A DNA stretch of 5,380 bases. It comes from Saprospiraceae bacterium. GTDB lineage: Bacteria > Bacteroidota > Bacteroidia > Chitinophagales > Saprospiraceae. The notes under the pieces are model-generated. The model made no database searches. It had not been told where the DNA came from and saw nothing but the letters and a program-made list of their open reading frames with translations. A program made the position numbers and the translations under genes. Of this stretch, positions 1 through 5,380 are shown piece by piece. Numbering within the stretch: position 1 is the first letter of the stretch; the number at the start of each line of letters is the position of its first letter. The stretch spans positions 1 to 5,380 of the forward strand of contig SKYC01000367.1 in assembly GCA_007128085.1 (NCBI GenBank), given 5' to 3'.

Positions 1-1150
1 AAGCGCTGTTTTGAATGCCTCTGTGATGTCGATTTCCAAAAAGGTTTTCGTTGTCGTGATGCGTGTAGTTCCAAATAAAACCCATCGACTGCGAAGGATT
101 GGAAAAACCCGCATAACCGAGTTTACCAAAAATTTCCCAACGCCTCAATTCAGAATCTATTCGGTACGGGGTCTCCGATACTTCGGAAATCTGCCCCCCA
201 CTGATATTGTCATCCACCATGAACACATTGAATTGGCCAAAAACTTCATCGCTCTCGTAGAACAAGCGATACATGAAGGAGTAATGCTCCTTCAGCGGCA
301 TGTCGAGAAAACCGTTGTCTGTCTTATCGATTTCATTTTGCATTCTGTTGGAGTGCATCAAAATACCCGTGCTCCAGTTCTCATTGATTCGGGTATTCAG
401 GTGGACATTGGCTTCCATCCGCCCGGTGGTGGCGGCGAAAAGATTGACAAAAAGCGTGGGGGAATTGTAGGGCTTCAACAGTTCAGTATTGATTTTTCCC
501 GTCAGTCCTTCGGTACCACTCAAAACCGTACTGGCTCCTTTGGCGATCTGTATACTCTCAATCCAGGGGCCCGGAATAAATTCAAGCGCCCAGGGATAAG
601 ACAAATCCTGATAATTGGGACGGTTCTCAATTTGCAATTGTGTGTACAATCCTCTGAGACCCAACATCTCCATTTCCTTGATTCCGATCAGTGAATTGCT
701 CGACCCGACATTGATGGATGCATTGGTTTCAAAACTTTCGGAGAGATTACAACAGGCCGCCTTTTTTAATTCGCAGGAACTGATGTGCTCTATATTCTGA
801 TTTGAAAGAGTACTTACTCTGTTGTCCGATAATCGAGCCCGCACTTCTACGACTTCAAAAGAAGTGCCTTCGTTCAGTTTTAGTTCCAGAAATTCATCCT
901 CGGGATTGATTAATACAGTCAGGGTTTCATACCCTACATATGAGATGACCAATTCGTGGAAGTGGTCTTTGGCCGGCAATTCAAAAGCTCCGTTTTGATC
1001 TGTATAGGTTCCGGTTTGGTGGTCTTTCCAACGGACAGTGGCACCGATCAGAGGTTCTCCCTCATCGTCTGTAAGCTTTCCACCAAAAGTTTGGGCCATA
1101 AGTTCAGGACCCAAAAATATAAGTATAAGGAGTACTATGTTAATTCGCAT
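1..1150 (-). CDS. TonB-dependent outer-membrane receptor, N-terminal part (cut by window edge)
   Basis: This is the first 383 codons of an outer-membrane TonB-dependent receptor; the stop lies beyond the left edge. The ATG at 1148-1150 follows an A-rich leader and begins a signal peptide (about residues 1-20, hydrophobic VLLILIFLG core, cleavage likely after MAQ). Residues about 22-100 form a carboxypeptidase-D-regulatory-like beta domain (GEPLIGATV, DQNGAFELP, ISYVGYETL), typical of Bacteroidota receptors. Residues about 115-230 are the plug, with ELKKAACCNLSESFE at 127-141, LGLRGLYTQLQIENRP, and IQIAKGASTVLSG. Strand-rich barrel sequence follows. No frameshift is seen. Such receptors import bound metals or other scarce ligands using TonB energy. 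The substrate cannot be read from the sequence; the adjacent cysteines C133-C134 and the cysteine-rich protein encoded just upstream hint at a metal. The two genes are probably cotranscribed (74-nt gap). Confidence 0.93.
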   Translation of the reverse strand, partial: MRINIVLLILIFLGPELMAQTFGGKLTDDEGEPLIGATVRWKDHQTGTYTDQNGAFELPAKDHFHELVISYVGYETLTVLINPEDEFLELKLNEGTSFEVVEVRARLSDNRVSTLSNQNIEHISSCELKKAACCNLSESFETNASINVGSSNSLIGIKEMEMLGLRGLYTQLQIENRPNYQDLSYPWALEFIPGPWIESIQIAKGASTVLSGTEGLTGKINTELLKPYNSPTLFVNLFAATTGRMEANVHLNTRINENWSTGILMHSNRMQNEIDKTDNGFLDMPLKEHYSFMYRLFYESDEVFGQFNVFMVDDNISGGQISEVSETPYRIDSELRRWEIFGKLGYAGFSNPSQSMGFIWNYTHHDNENLFGNRHHRGIQNSA

Positions 1151-1187
1151 TTGTTTCGATTTTTCTTTTAAAAAATAAAGTACAGCA

Positions 1188-1204
1188 CCGCCCAGGGGGG
1201 GCAG
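1188..1204 (-). terminator. Possible weak hairpin between the cysteine-rich gene and the receptor gene
   Basis: On the minus strand CTGCCC, a 5-nt loop and GGGCGG can form a 6-bp stem including one G-T wobble. A T-rich tract (TTTATTTTTT) begins only after about 7 intervening bases, so it is a poor intrinsic terminator. It may act as a partial attenuator that lowers receptor expression relative to the upstream gene, or it may mean nothing. A run of seven G on the plus strand forms part of the stem. Confidence 0.2.
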
Positions 1205-1224
1205 TCCATAAACAAAAGCGAATA

Positions 1225-1695
1225 TTAACAGAGCATTTCTCCATTCAGCAGATAGCGAAAGCCTCGTGGCTTGACTTCTCTCTCCGGATCGTCCGGACCG
1301 AGCGCTGAATGTTCGGCAGGTAAAATTTTAAGTGAGGAAAAAAGTAGATAAAGAGGTATGTCAAATCCCTTTAATTGTTGATCCAATTCACTGAGTGAAT
1401 TATTGACAAGTGCTCCATCCAGATCGATGCCCAGTTCCAGGGCTCCTTTGGGAGCGTGACAAGTTTTGTCCCCGTGCCATTCACCCTCTCCCAATTCACA
1501 GACTTCGGAGGAATCTTCACAACAGCTTGGAGCATCGGACTGACACTCATCTGAATGGCATTCTTTTTCAGCCGTCAGTGCAAAATGAGTCTCTCCGGTA
1601 CAAAGGCAATGAATGGCGTATACCGAAATATGAACCTGTGACAACAACAGTATTGTCGAGAGGAACACCAACAGACTTTTTTGAAATGCATTCAT
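1225..1695 (-). CDS. Cysteine-rich exported small protein, HYC_CC_PP-like
   Basis: This 156-residue protein has an N-terminal signal peptide (K6 then LLVFLSTILLLSQ, cleavage likely near residue 27). The mature part is rich in cysteine and histidine: C30, C32, C46, C51, C58, C59, C66, C79 and a terminal C156, with H29, H37, H47, H74 and H80 among them. The order of a C-x-C-x-G-E motif (30-35), a later CC pair (58-59) and a proline-containing C-terminal third recalls the uncharacterised Bacteroidota HYC_CC_PP group, which I remember as often encoded beside TonB-dependent receptors. Here Cys30 seems to replace the usual histidine, and the PP motif is not clear. It is probably a periplasmic or surface metal-binding partner of the receptor encoded 74 nt downstream. 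That role is inference. The start is the only Met before the signal peptide. No lipobox was seen. Confidence 0.8.
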   Translation of the reverse strand: MNAFQKSLLVFLSTILLLSQVHISVYAIHCLCTGETHFALTAEKECHSDECQSDAPSCCEDSSEVCELGEGEWHGDKTCHAPKGALELGIDLDGALVNNSLSELDQQLKGFDIPLYLLFSSLKILPAEHSALGPDDPEREVKPRGFRYLLNGEMLC

Positions 1696-1700
1696 TGCCG

Positions 1701-1732
1701 CAAATATATCACTATCAACAATTTAATGCAAT
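1701..1732 (-). promoter_or_regulatory. Bacteroidota-type promoter for the cysteine-rich gene and receptor
   Basis: On the minus strand TATATTTG (1701-1708) matches the Bacteroidota -7 consensus TAnnTTTG exactly. ATTG (1729-1732), 20 bp upstream, fits the -33 TTTG element at three of four bases. The -7 box ends only 5 bp before the ATG at 1695, so the transcript would start at or very near the start codon and be leaderless or nearly so. Two GATA-type hexamers (GATAGT, GATATA, 1705-1716) fill the spacer and partly overlap the -7 box. They faintly recall Fur-box units, but this is not enough to name a regulator. Confidence 0.5.
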
Positions 1733-1744
1733 ATTTAGTGCATT
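1725..1744. promoter_or_regulatory. Operator-like inverted repeat AATGCA-N8-TGCATT
   Basis: AATGCA at 1725-1730 and its exact reverse complement TGCATT at 1739-1744 are separated by 8 AT-rich bases, giving a 20-bp element with half-sites one helical turn or slightly more apart. It overlaps the predicted -33 element, which is where a repressor would block polymerase. The match is too short to identify the regulator; a metal-responsive repressor or the nearby Rrf2 protein are candidates by inference. Confidence 0.4.
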
Positions 1745-1874
1745 TTTGTCGGTTTTTAAATTAAAAAAGGGGGGCAAAAGCTGGAAGAGACTGCTCCGGC
1801 AAAATTTGGATGCACGTAAGATGCGCCCGGAATCCGGTAAATTGAAGCAGATAAAAAGGCGGGGATGGAGTGCG
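1745..1874. other. Intergenic stretch 3' of the Rrf2 gene, no clear terminator
   Basis: These 130 bases lie between the regulator's stop and the palindrome of the next promoter. I see no ORF that looks real and no strong stem followed by a T tract. A minus-strand CCCCCCTTTTTTT run has no matching G-rich arm before it. The pentamer GATGC occurs twice as a direct repeat 6 bp apart (1809-1824), without an evident function. Read-through from the suf operon into the left unit cannot be excluded. Confidence 0.4.
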
Positions 1875-2369
1875 TCAGACGTTCAGTTCTCTCATGTGCT
1901 CGTTGCTGCTGAATATTTCCTCGTATATGTGCTTGAGTTGGTTGTCCGTTTCGGATTCACTGTTGAGTATATCGCGCAGGGTGATTTTGTCCAGAATTTT
2001 ATCCAGGGAGGCCTGAACCACCCGCCAAAGTGACCTCAGAGAACAATCGACCGAATTGGAGCAAAACTTATTATTTCCGGAGTGTTGCTTGCAGAATGAA
2101 CTGTCGTAAAGCACACCTCCCAATGCCTTAAGGGCATCGTTGATGGTGATTTCCTCGGCCGGTCTCGCGAGTACATAACCACCTTTGTGTCCACGGTTGG
2201 AGTTTATCAACCCGTGTTTTCTGAGTGCGCGGGTAATTTTTGCGACATAGGAGGCCGACAAACCCTCCATTTCACTGATCTGAGATATACTCAACCCACC
2301 CTGTCTGCCCGACTTGGCAATTTTGGCCAAAATTCGAAGTCCGTATTCATCTGAGGCATTGATTTTCAT
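1875..2369 (-). CDS. Rrf2-family (IscR-like) Fe-S transcriptional regulator
   Basis: This 164-residue protein has the standard Rrf2 length and layout. A winged helix-turn-helix spans about residues 1-75 (opening MKINASDEYGLRIL, recognition helix near SASYVAKITRALRKHGLI, wing RGHKGGYVLARP). Three cysteines follow at C93, C103 and C109, then a dimerisation helix with LRSLWRVV and an ITLRDIL segment as in IscR. The cysteine triad predicts an Fe-S cluster, so the protein probably senses cluster or redox status and controls the suf genes, possibly including itself. Differences from E. coli IscR: spacing is C-x9-C-x5-C rather than C-x5-C-x5-C, the fourth-ligand histidine position (IscR His107) holds Arg112, and the IscR Glu43 position holds Ala43. 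It is the last gene of the suf run, 33 nt after the DUF59 gene, so it is probably cotranscribed. NsrR- or RsrR-like sensing is an alternative. Confidence 0.9.
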   Translation of the reverse strand: MKINASDEYGLRILAKIAKSGRQGGLSISQISEMEGLSASYVAKITRALRKHGLINSNRGHKGGYVLARPAEEITINDALKALGGVLYDSSFCKQHSGNNKFCSNSVDCSLRSLWRVVQASLDKILDKITLRDILNSESETDNQLKHIYEEIFSSNEHMRELNV

Positions 2370-2402
2370 CTTCTCGTGATTTTTCTTAAAAAAATAAATC
2401 CA

Positions 2403-2699
2403 TTAAAACATATCCAACGCAAATCTGGCTTCTTCACTCATTTTCTCTTTGGTCCAGGGCGGATCAAAAACGACCTTCAGGTCGACATCCTTCACACCCT
2501 CTACCTCCATTACCTTGCTCTGTACTTCCATCGGCAAACTCTCGGCCACAGGGCAGTTGGGCGTGGTGAGTGTCATAATGACTTCCACCAGGCCATCCCC
2601 CTTGTCATTGATCTCGTAAATAAGTCCCAGTTCGTAAATATTGACCGGCAACTCCGGATCAAATACCGTTTTTATCTTTTCTATGATTTTCTCTTTCAT
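2403..2699 (-). CDS. SUF-associated DUF59/MIP18-family Fe-S assembly protein
   Basis: This 98-residue protein spans almost exactly one DUF59 domain. Family signatures are DPELPVNIYELGLIY (14-28), the hydrophobic EVIMTLTTPNCP segment with the conserved Cys49, and FDPPWTKEKMSEEAR (78-91). Relatives (SufT, the PaaD-like SUF proteins and the eukaryotic MIP18/CIA2 proteins) assist Fe-S cluster maturation or delivery to target proteins; Cys49 is the likely functional residue. Its place inside the suf operon supports this role. It starts 4 nt after the stop of the small ORF upstream and is followed after 33 nt by the Rrf2 gene. No strong ribosome binding site is seen, which suits translational coupling to the preceding ORF. 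I give no symbol because usage (sufT or SUF-associated DUF59) varies. Confidence 0.93.
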   Translation of the reverse strand: MKEKIIEKIKTVFDPELPVNIYELGLIYEINDKGDGLVEVIMTLTTPNCPVAESLPMEVQSKVMEVEGVKDVDLKVVFDPPWTKEKMSEEARFALDMF

Positions 2700-2703
2700 C
2701 TGT

Positions 2704-2880
2704 TTAAAATTTTACAGTACCTATTGGCTGCAGACGCAAAAATTTGCTTTCCCGCCCTCTTCGAGGTTCACTCACTTGAATGTCCACTGGACATTCACCT
2801 TTCAGGATCACTCGTTCACCTTTGTGTCCGGCAGTAAATCTCACGGTCATGCACGTTTCATCTAATCTAATTTTAATCAT
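2704..2880 (-). CDS. Candidate small protein of unknown function within the suf operon
   Basis: A 58-codon ORF fills the gap between sufE and the DUF59 gene, with 31 nt before it and 4 nt after. I chose the ATG at 2878-2880, since a GGTGGTAG stretch lies just upstream; an in-frame GTG at 2890-2892 would add four residues. The product opens with MIKIRLDETCMTVRF and shows alternating hydrophobic and charged residues that suggest short beta strands. It has two cysteines (C10, C30) and a basic C-terminal half (EPRRGRESKFLRLQP). There is no signal peptide or membrane segment. I recognise no family. The tight fit between two suf genes favours a real gene; the short length and a perfect hairpin inside it leave open a non-coding, regulatory spacer. 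If translated, it could be a small suf accessory protein, but nothing in the sequence shows that directly. Confidence 0.5.
   Translation of the reverse strand: MIKIRLDETCMTVRFTAGHKGERVILKGECPVDIQVSEPRRGRESKFLRLQPIGTVKF
2777..2797. repeat. Perfect 9-bp inverted repeat with 3-nt loop
   Basis: TGAATGTCC and its exact reverse complement GGACATTCA flank a 3-base loop. In the minus-strand transcript this forms a compact hairpin inside the small ORF, at the codons for GECPVDIQ. No T tract follows, so it is not an intrinsic terminator. It could be an mRNA processing or stability element that sets the level of downstream genes, a binding site for a dimeric regulator, or a chance product of the codons. 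Confidence 0.6.
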
Positions 2881-2911
2881 TGCAACTACCACCCGTACTG
2901 AATCACCCGGA

Positions 2912-3346
2912 TTAATTCTCCTCCTGTTTTCCGCTATAGACCAAAGTCGTGGATCTCTTCATCTGTTGAACCATGCTGGCCAACCCATTGGATCGGGTCA
3001 GAGACAAATGCTCCCTCAAACCAATCCGATCAATAAAATACAAATCGGCCTGAGCAATATCCTGCGCTGTATGGCCGGAGAGTACCTTGATCAACAAGGC
3101 AATGAGTCCCTTGGTAATGATGGCATCGCTGTCGGCTTTAAAAAACATCCGATCACCTTTGCGTTCGGCCCTCATCCATACTCTGCTCTGACATCCCCTG
3201 ATGAGGAATTCATCTTTTTTGTACTCCTCTTCGATCAAAGGGAGACTCTTACCGAGTTCAATGATGTACTCGTATTTTTGCATCCAGTCATCAAATAAAC
3301 TGAAGTCCTCTATTATTTCATCCTGAATTTGCTCGATCGTTTCCAT
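2912..3346 (-). CDS. sufE: SufE, sulfur acceptor and activator for cysteine desulfurase SufS
   Basis: This 144-residue protein fits the SufE family (E. coli SufE is about 138). It takes the persulfide from SufS and passes sulfur to the SufBCD scaffold. The acceptor cysteine is C52 in IRGCQSRVW, the family's most diagnostic motif. Other signatures are DWMQKYEYIIELGKSLP (20-36), FKADSDAIITKGLIALL, and the C-terminal HLSLTRSNGLASM. The frame stays open 28 codons further upstream to an ATG at 3430, but I chose the ATG at 3344-3346: it has an AAGGA 7 nt upstream, and known SufE proteins begin close to this IEQIQDEIIEDF segment. It lies 103 nt after sufS, a longer gap than others in the operon, and 31 nt before the small ORF. 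Confidence 0.95.
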   Translation of the reverse strand: METIEQIQDEIIEDFSLFDDWMQKYEYIIELGKSLPLIEEEYKKDEFLIRGCQSRVWMRAERKGDRMFFKADSDAIITKGLIALLIKVLSGHTAQDIAQADLYFIDRIGLREHLSLTRSNGLASMVQQMKRSTTLVYSGKQEEN

Positions 3347-3353
3347 GAACTTA

Positions 3354-3358
3354 TCCTT
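3354..3358 (-). promoter_or_regulatory. Ribosome binding site that fixes the sufE start
   Basis: On the minus strand AAGGA sits 7 nt upstream of the ATG at 3346, in AATAAGGATAAGTTC. Its position supports this start over the in-frame ATG at 3430, whose extension (MRCCLDERKDV...) does not look like a SufE N-terminus. Confidence 0.55.
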
Positions 3359-3449
3359 ATTGCTCCATTTAAAGGTTCCCACTAATATTCTCCTAATTAC
3401 ATCTTTTCTCTCATCCAAACAACATCGCACCTTTCCGGGCTCTTAAATA

Positions 3450-4694
3450 TCAGGTCAACATCTGTCGCGCTTTGACCAGTCCATCCACCAATCTGTCAAT
3501 GTCATTTTGATCGTTGTACAATGCCATGGAGGCACGCACCGTTCCGGGAATACCCAGAAAATCCATCAGAGGTTGTGTACAGTGGTGACCGGTACGAACG
3601 GCTATCCCCATCTTATCCAGTAAGATACCCAGATCGTAGGGATGTGTGTTTTCGATCAGAAAAGAAATCACCGATGCCTTTTCCGCCGCCTCCCCGTAAA
3701 TACGGAGGCCGGGGATCTCTTTCAGTTTTTCGGTGGCGTACTTCAGCAATTCCCGCTCGTATTTTACAATTTCCAGCATATCGAACTGTCCAATGTAATC
3801 GATGGCTGCTCCCAGTGCAATCGACCCCGCTATATTGGGCGTACCCGCCTCAAATTTAAAGGGCAATTCATTGAAGGTGGTCTTTTCAAAAGATACCGTT
3901 TCTATCATTTCCCCACCCCCTTGCCAGGGCGGCATGGCTTCCAGCCATTTCTCTTTTCCCCACAACACTCCGATACCGGTAGGTCCGAACATTTTGTGTC
4001 CGGAAAATACATAAAAATCTACCCCTAACTCCTGAACATTGACCTCACCGTGAGAGGTAGCCTGAGCGCCGTCGATTAATACGGGAATGTCGTACCGCCT
4101 CGCCAATGCTGAAATTTCTTTTACGGGATTGATGGTCCCAAGGGCATTGGAAATGTGATTGAGGGCTATCATCTGCACCTTTTCTGAAAGCATGTCCTCC
4201 AGCGCATCCATCATCAACTCCCCTTTGGAATTGATGGGAACCACCCTGATTTTCATGCCCTTTTCTTCGGCTATCATTTGCCAGGGGACAATATTGGAGT
4301 GGTGTTCGAGCTGGCTCAAAATGATTTCGCCTCCGGGTTTAAAAAACTTACCCCCGAAACTCTGTGCAACGAGATTGATCCCCTCGGTTGCTCCCCGTAC
4401 AAAAATCACTTCCCGACTGTGTTTGGCAGAGATAAAGTCTTTCACCTTTTCCCTGGAGTCCTCGAAAAGTTGGGTTGCGGTCTGGCTGAGCGAATAAACC
4501 CCTCTGTGTACATTGGCGTTCTGCTCCCGGTAGTAGGTGTTGATGCAATCGATGACCGCCCGTGGCTTCTGAGAAGATGCAGCACTGTCCAGAAATACCA
4601 AATCCCTTCCGTTGACCGTTGTATGGAGTATGGGAAAATCAGTTCTGGCCTCCCGGACCAACCTCTTTTTCAAGTTATGTATAGGGGCGTCCAT
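3450..4694 (-). CDS. sufS: SufS, PLP-dependent cysteine desulfurase (class II)
   Basis: This 414-residue cytoplasmic enzyme converts L-cysteine to alanine and a protein-bound persulfide for Fe-S cluster assembly. It belongs to fold-type I PLP enzymes, group II (SufS/CsdA). Visible active-site features: FLDSAASSQKP near the N-terminus, NVHRGVYSLSQTAT (61-74), H131 in QLEHHSNIVPW (PLP stacking), D208 and Q211 in LIDGAQATSH (PLP contacts), Schiff-base K234 in FSGHKMFGPTG, catalytic C372 in RTGHHCTQP, and R387 in VRASMALYN (substrate carboxylate). Length and motifs match an intact enzyme (E. coli SufS about 406). The ATG lies 3 nt after the sufD stop, so translation is probably coupled; an AAGGAAAAAA stretch lies inside the end of sufD. 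SufE, encoded next, is its sulfur acceptor. Confidence 0.97.
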   Translation of the reverse strand: MDAPIHNLKKRLVREARTDFPILHTTVNGRDLVFLDSAASSQKPRAVIDCINTYYREQNANVHRGVYSLSQTATQLFEDSREKVKDFISAKHSREVIFVRGATEGINLVAQSFGGKFFKPGGEIILSQLEHHSNIVPWQMIAEEKGMKIRVVPINSKGELMMDALEDMLSEKVQMIALNHISNALGTINPVKEISALARRYDIPVLIDGAQATSHGEVNVQELGVDFYVFSGHKMFGPTGIGVLWGKEKWLEAMPPWQGGGEMIETVSFEKTTFNELPFKFEAGTPNIAGSIALGAAIDYIGQFDMLEIVKYERELLKYATEKLKEIPGLRIYGEAAEKASVISFLIENTHPYDLGILLDKMGIAVRTGHHCTQPLMDFLGIPGTVRASMALYNDQNDIDRLVDGLVKARQMLT

Positions 4695-4697
4695 GGA

Positions 4698-5380
4698 TTA
4701 TTGTATTTGTCTCAATTTTTTCCTTACCCGCTCAGAGAGCGTATTTTTTATCTCGCCTTCATCCATGGAATTAAAAACCTCTGCGAGAAATGCCACTTTG
4801 ACGAGCTCTCCGGCATCGGCCTCATCGAGACCTCGGGATTTCAGGTAAAAAAGGATTTCATCTTCCATCTGTCCAATGGTAGCACCGTGGCTGCACTTTA
4901 CGTCGTCGGCATAGATCTCCAATTGGGGTTTTGAGTCCATCCTCGCGTGATCACTGGCCAAAAGGGTGTTGTTTTGCTGAAAGGCATTGGTTTTTTGAGC
5001 GTCCTGCCTCACCAGTACCTTCCCGTTAAAAACTCCCCTCGACCTGCCGGATAAAACGCCTTTGTACCATTCGCGACTTTCGCAATGTGGAATGGCGTGA
5101 TCCAAAAAAGTCTGGTTGTCAATATGCTGCTGACCGTCGCCCATAAAAAGCCCGAACATATCCGTATCCGTATGACTTTCCAGCAGATGTACCTCGAGAT
5201 TGTTCCTGGCAATCCTGCTTCCCAAATCCGCTGTCAGGGCATAGAAGTGACTGTTTCCCTCCTGACTGGCTATGAGGTTGTGAATGATGAAGTCACTCTT
5301 GCCCATCTCCTGAATTTTGACGTGGTCGGTAGAGGCGTTTTTCTCTACAATCCAGCGCTGAAAAACATTGGCAAAGACGA
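4698..5380 (-). CDS. sufD: SufD, C-terminal half (cut by window edge)
   Basis: The frame is open to the right edge, giving the last 226 residues of roughly 430 expected. SufD is a subunit of the SufBCD scaffold complex on which Fe-S clusters are built, and pairs with SufB. The visible part carries the parallel beta-helix core seen in the family (repeating hydrophobic pattern from KSDFIIHN onward), the segment WYKGVLSGRSRGVFNGKVLV, QQNNTLLASDHARMDSKPQLEI, and the diagnostic DVKCSHGATIGQ near 4865-4900. The Cys and His of that motif correspond to E. coli SufD C358 and H360 at the SufB interface. A C-terminal helical domain (LDEADAGELVKVAFLAEVF) closes the protein. KCSHGATIGQ and the position directly before sufS favour SufD over its paralogue SufB. 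sufB and sufC are expected beyond the right edge. Confidence 0.95.
   Translation of the reverse strand, partial: VFANVFQRWIVEKNASTDHVKIQEMGKSDFIIHNLIASQEGNSHFYALTADLGSRIARNNLEVHLLESHTDTDMFGLFMGDGQQHIDNQTFLDHAIPHCESREWYKGVLSGRSRGVFNGKVLVRQDAQKTNAFQQNNTLLASDHARMDSKPQLEIYADDVKCSHGATIGQMEDEILFYLKSRGLDEADAGELVKVAFLAEVFNSMDEGEIKNTLSERVRKKLRQIQ

Noticed and set aside
11..694. 227-codon plus-strand ORF
   Set aside because: It is antisense to the receptor gene, whose minus-strand translation has signal peptide, regulatory-like domain and plug motifs.
841..867. GCACTTC/GAAGTGC inverted repeat with a 13-base spacer in the receptor gene
   Set aside because: Short, internal to coding sequence and not near any predicted promoter.
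1151..1185. Possible separate promoter directly before the receptor gene
   Set aside because: TACTTTAT only partly fits TAnnTTTG, and the nearest TTTG lies about 30 bp upstream, too far for a -33 element.
1410..2033. 207-codon plus-strand ORF
   Set aside because: It is antisense to the cysteine-rich gene, the promoter region and the end of the Rrf2 gene. Its translation has no recognisable domain, whereas the minus-strand genes have clear family motifs.
3371..3434. AAAGGT and ACCTTT arms pairing across the sufS-sufE gap
   Set aside because: Only 6 bp with a 52-base loop; too weak to claim a structured leader or riboswitch.
3688..3709. GCCTCC/GGAGGC inverted repeat with an inner CCGTA/TACGG stem inside sufS
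   Set aside because: It falls in well-conserved coding sequence (IPGLRIYGEAAEK) and is GC-rich, so chance from codon choice is the simpler explanation; no sign of regulation.
4278..4934. 218-codon plus-strand ORF across the sufS-sufD junction
   Set aside because: It is antisense to two unmistakable suf genes and encodes no recognisable domain.

Overview
The window looks like a chromosomal segment of a Bacteroidota bacterium. Three things suggest this: a SusC/RagA-style TonB-dependent receptor with an N-terminal carboxypeptidase-D-regulatory-like domain, a -7 promoter box of the Bacteroidota type (TAnnTTTG), and the gene order sufD-sufS-sufE-DUF59, which is common in that phylum. GC content is moderate by eye. 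No RNA gene, insertion sequence, phage gene or CRISPR array is visible. Every gene I can support lies on the minus strand, so transcription runs from the right edge to the left edge.

The right part (about 1875-5380) is the downstream half of a SUF iron-sulfur cluster assembly operon. In transcription order it holds the C-terminal half of SufD (scaffold subunit, cut by the window edge), SufS (cysteine desulfurase), SufE (sulfur acceptor), a candidate 58-residue small protein of unknown function, a DUF59/MIP18-family SUF-associated protein, and an Rrf2-family regulator with three IscR-like cysteines. Spacings are short (3, 103, 31, 4 and 33 nt), which fits one transcript. SufS takes sulfur from cysteine, SufE receives it, and SufD (with SufB and SufC, expected off the right edge) supports cluster assembly. 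The DUF59 protein probably helps cluster assembly or delivery, and the Rrf2 protein may sense Fe-S status.

The left part (1-1695) is a separate two-gene unit: a 156-residue cysteine-rich exported protein followed by a TonB-dependent receptor that runs off the left edge. The small protein resembles the Bacteroidota HYC_CC_PP group, and the receptor plug carries an adjacent-cysteine motif. A role in metal acquisition or handling is a reasonable inference but is not proven. A good promoter candidate, overlapped by a perfect 6-8-6 inverted repeat, lies just before this unit.

Most of the content is ordinary core metabolism plus an outer-membrane uptake locus. The points most worth a second look are the small ORF with a perfect 9-bp hairpin inside the suf operon, the altered IscR-like regulator at the operon's 3' end, and the very short or absent leader plus operator-like palindrome in front of the cysteine-rich protein.
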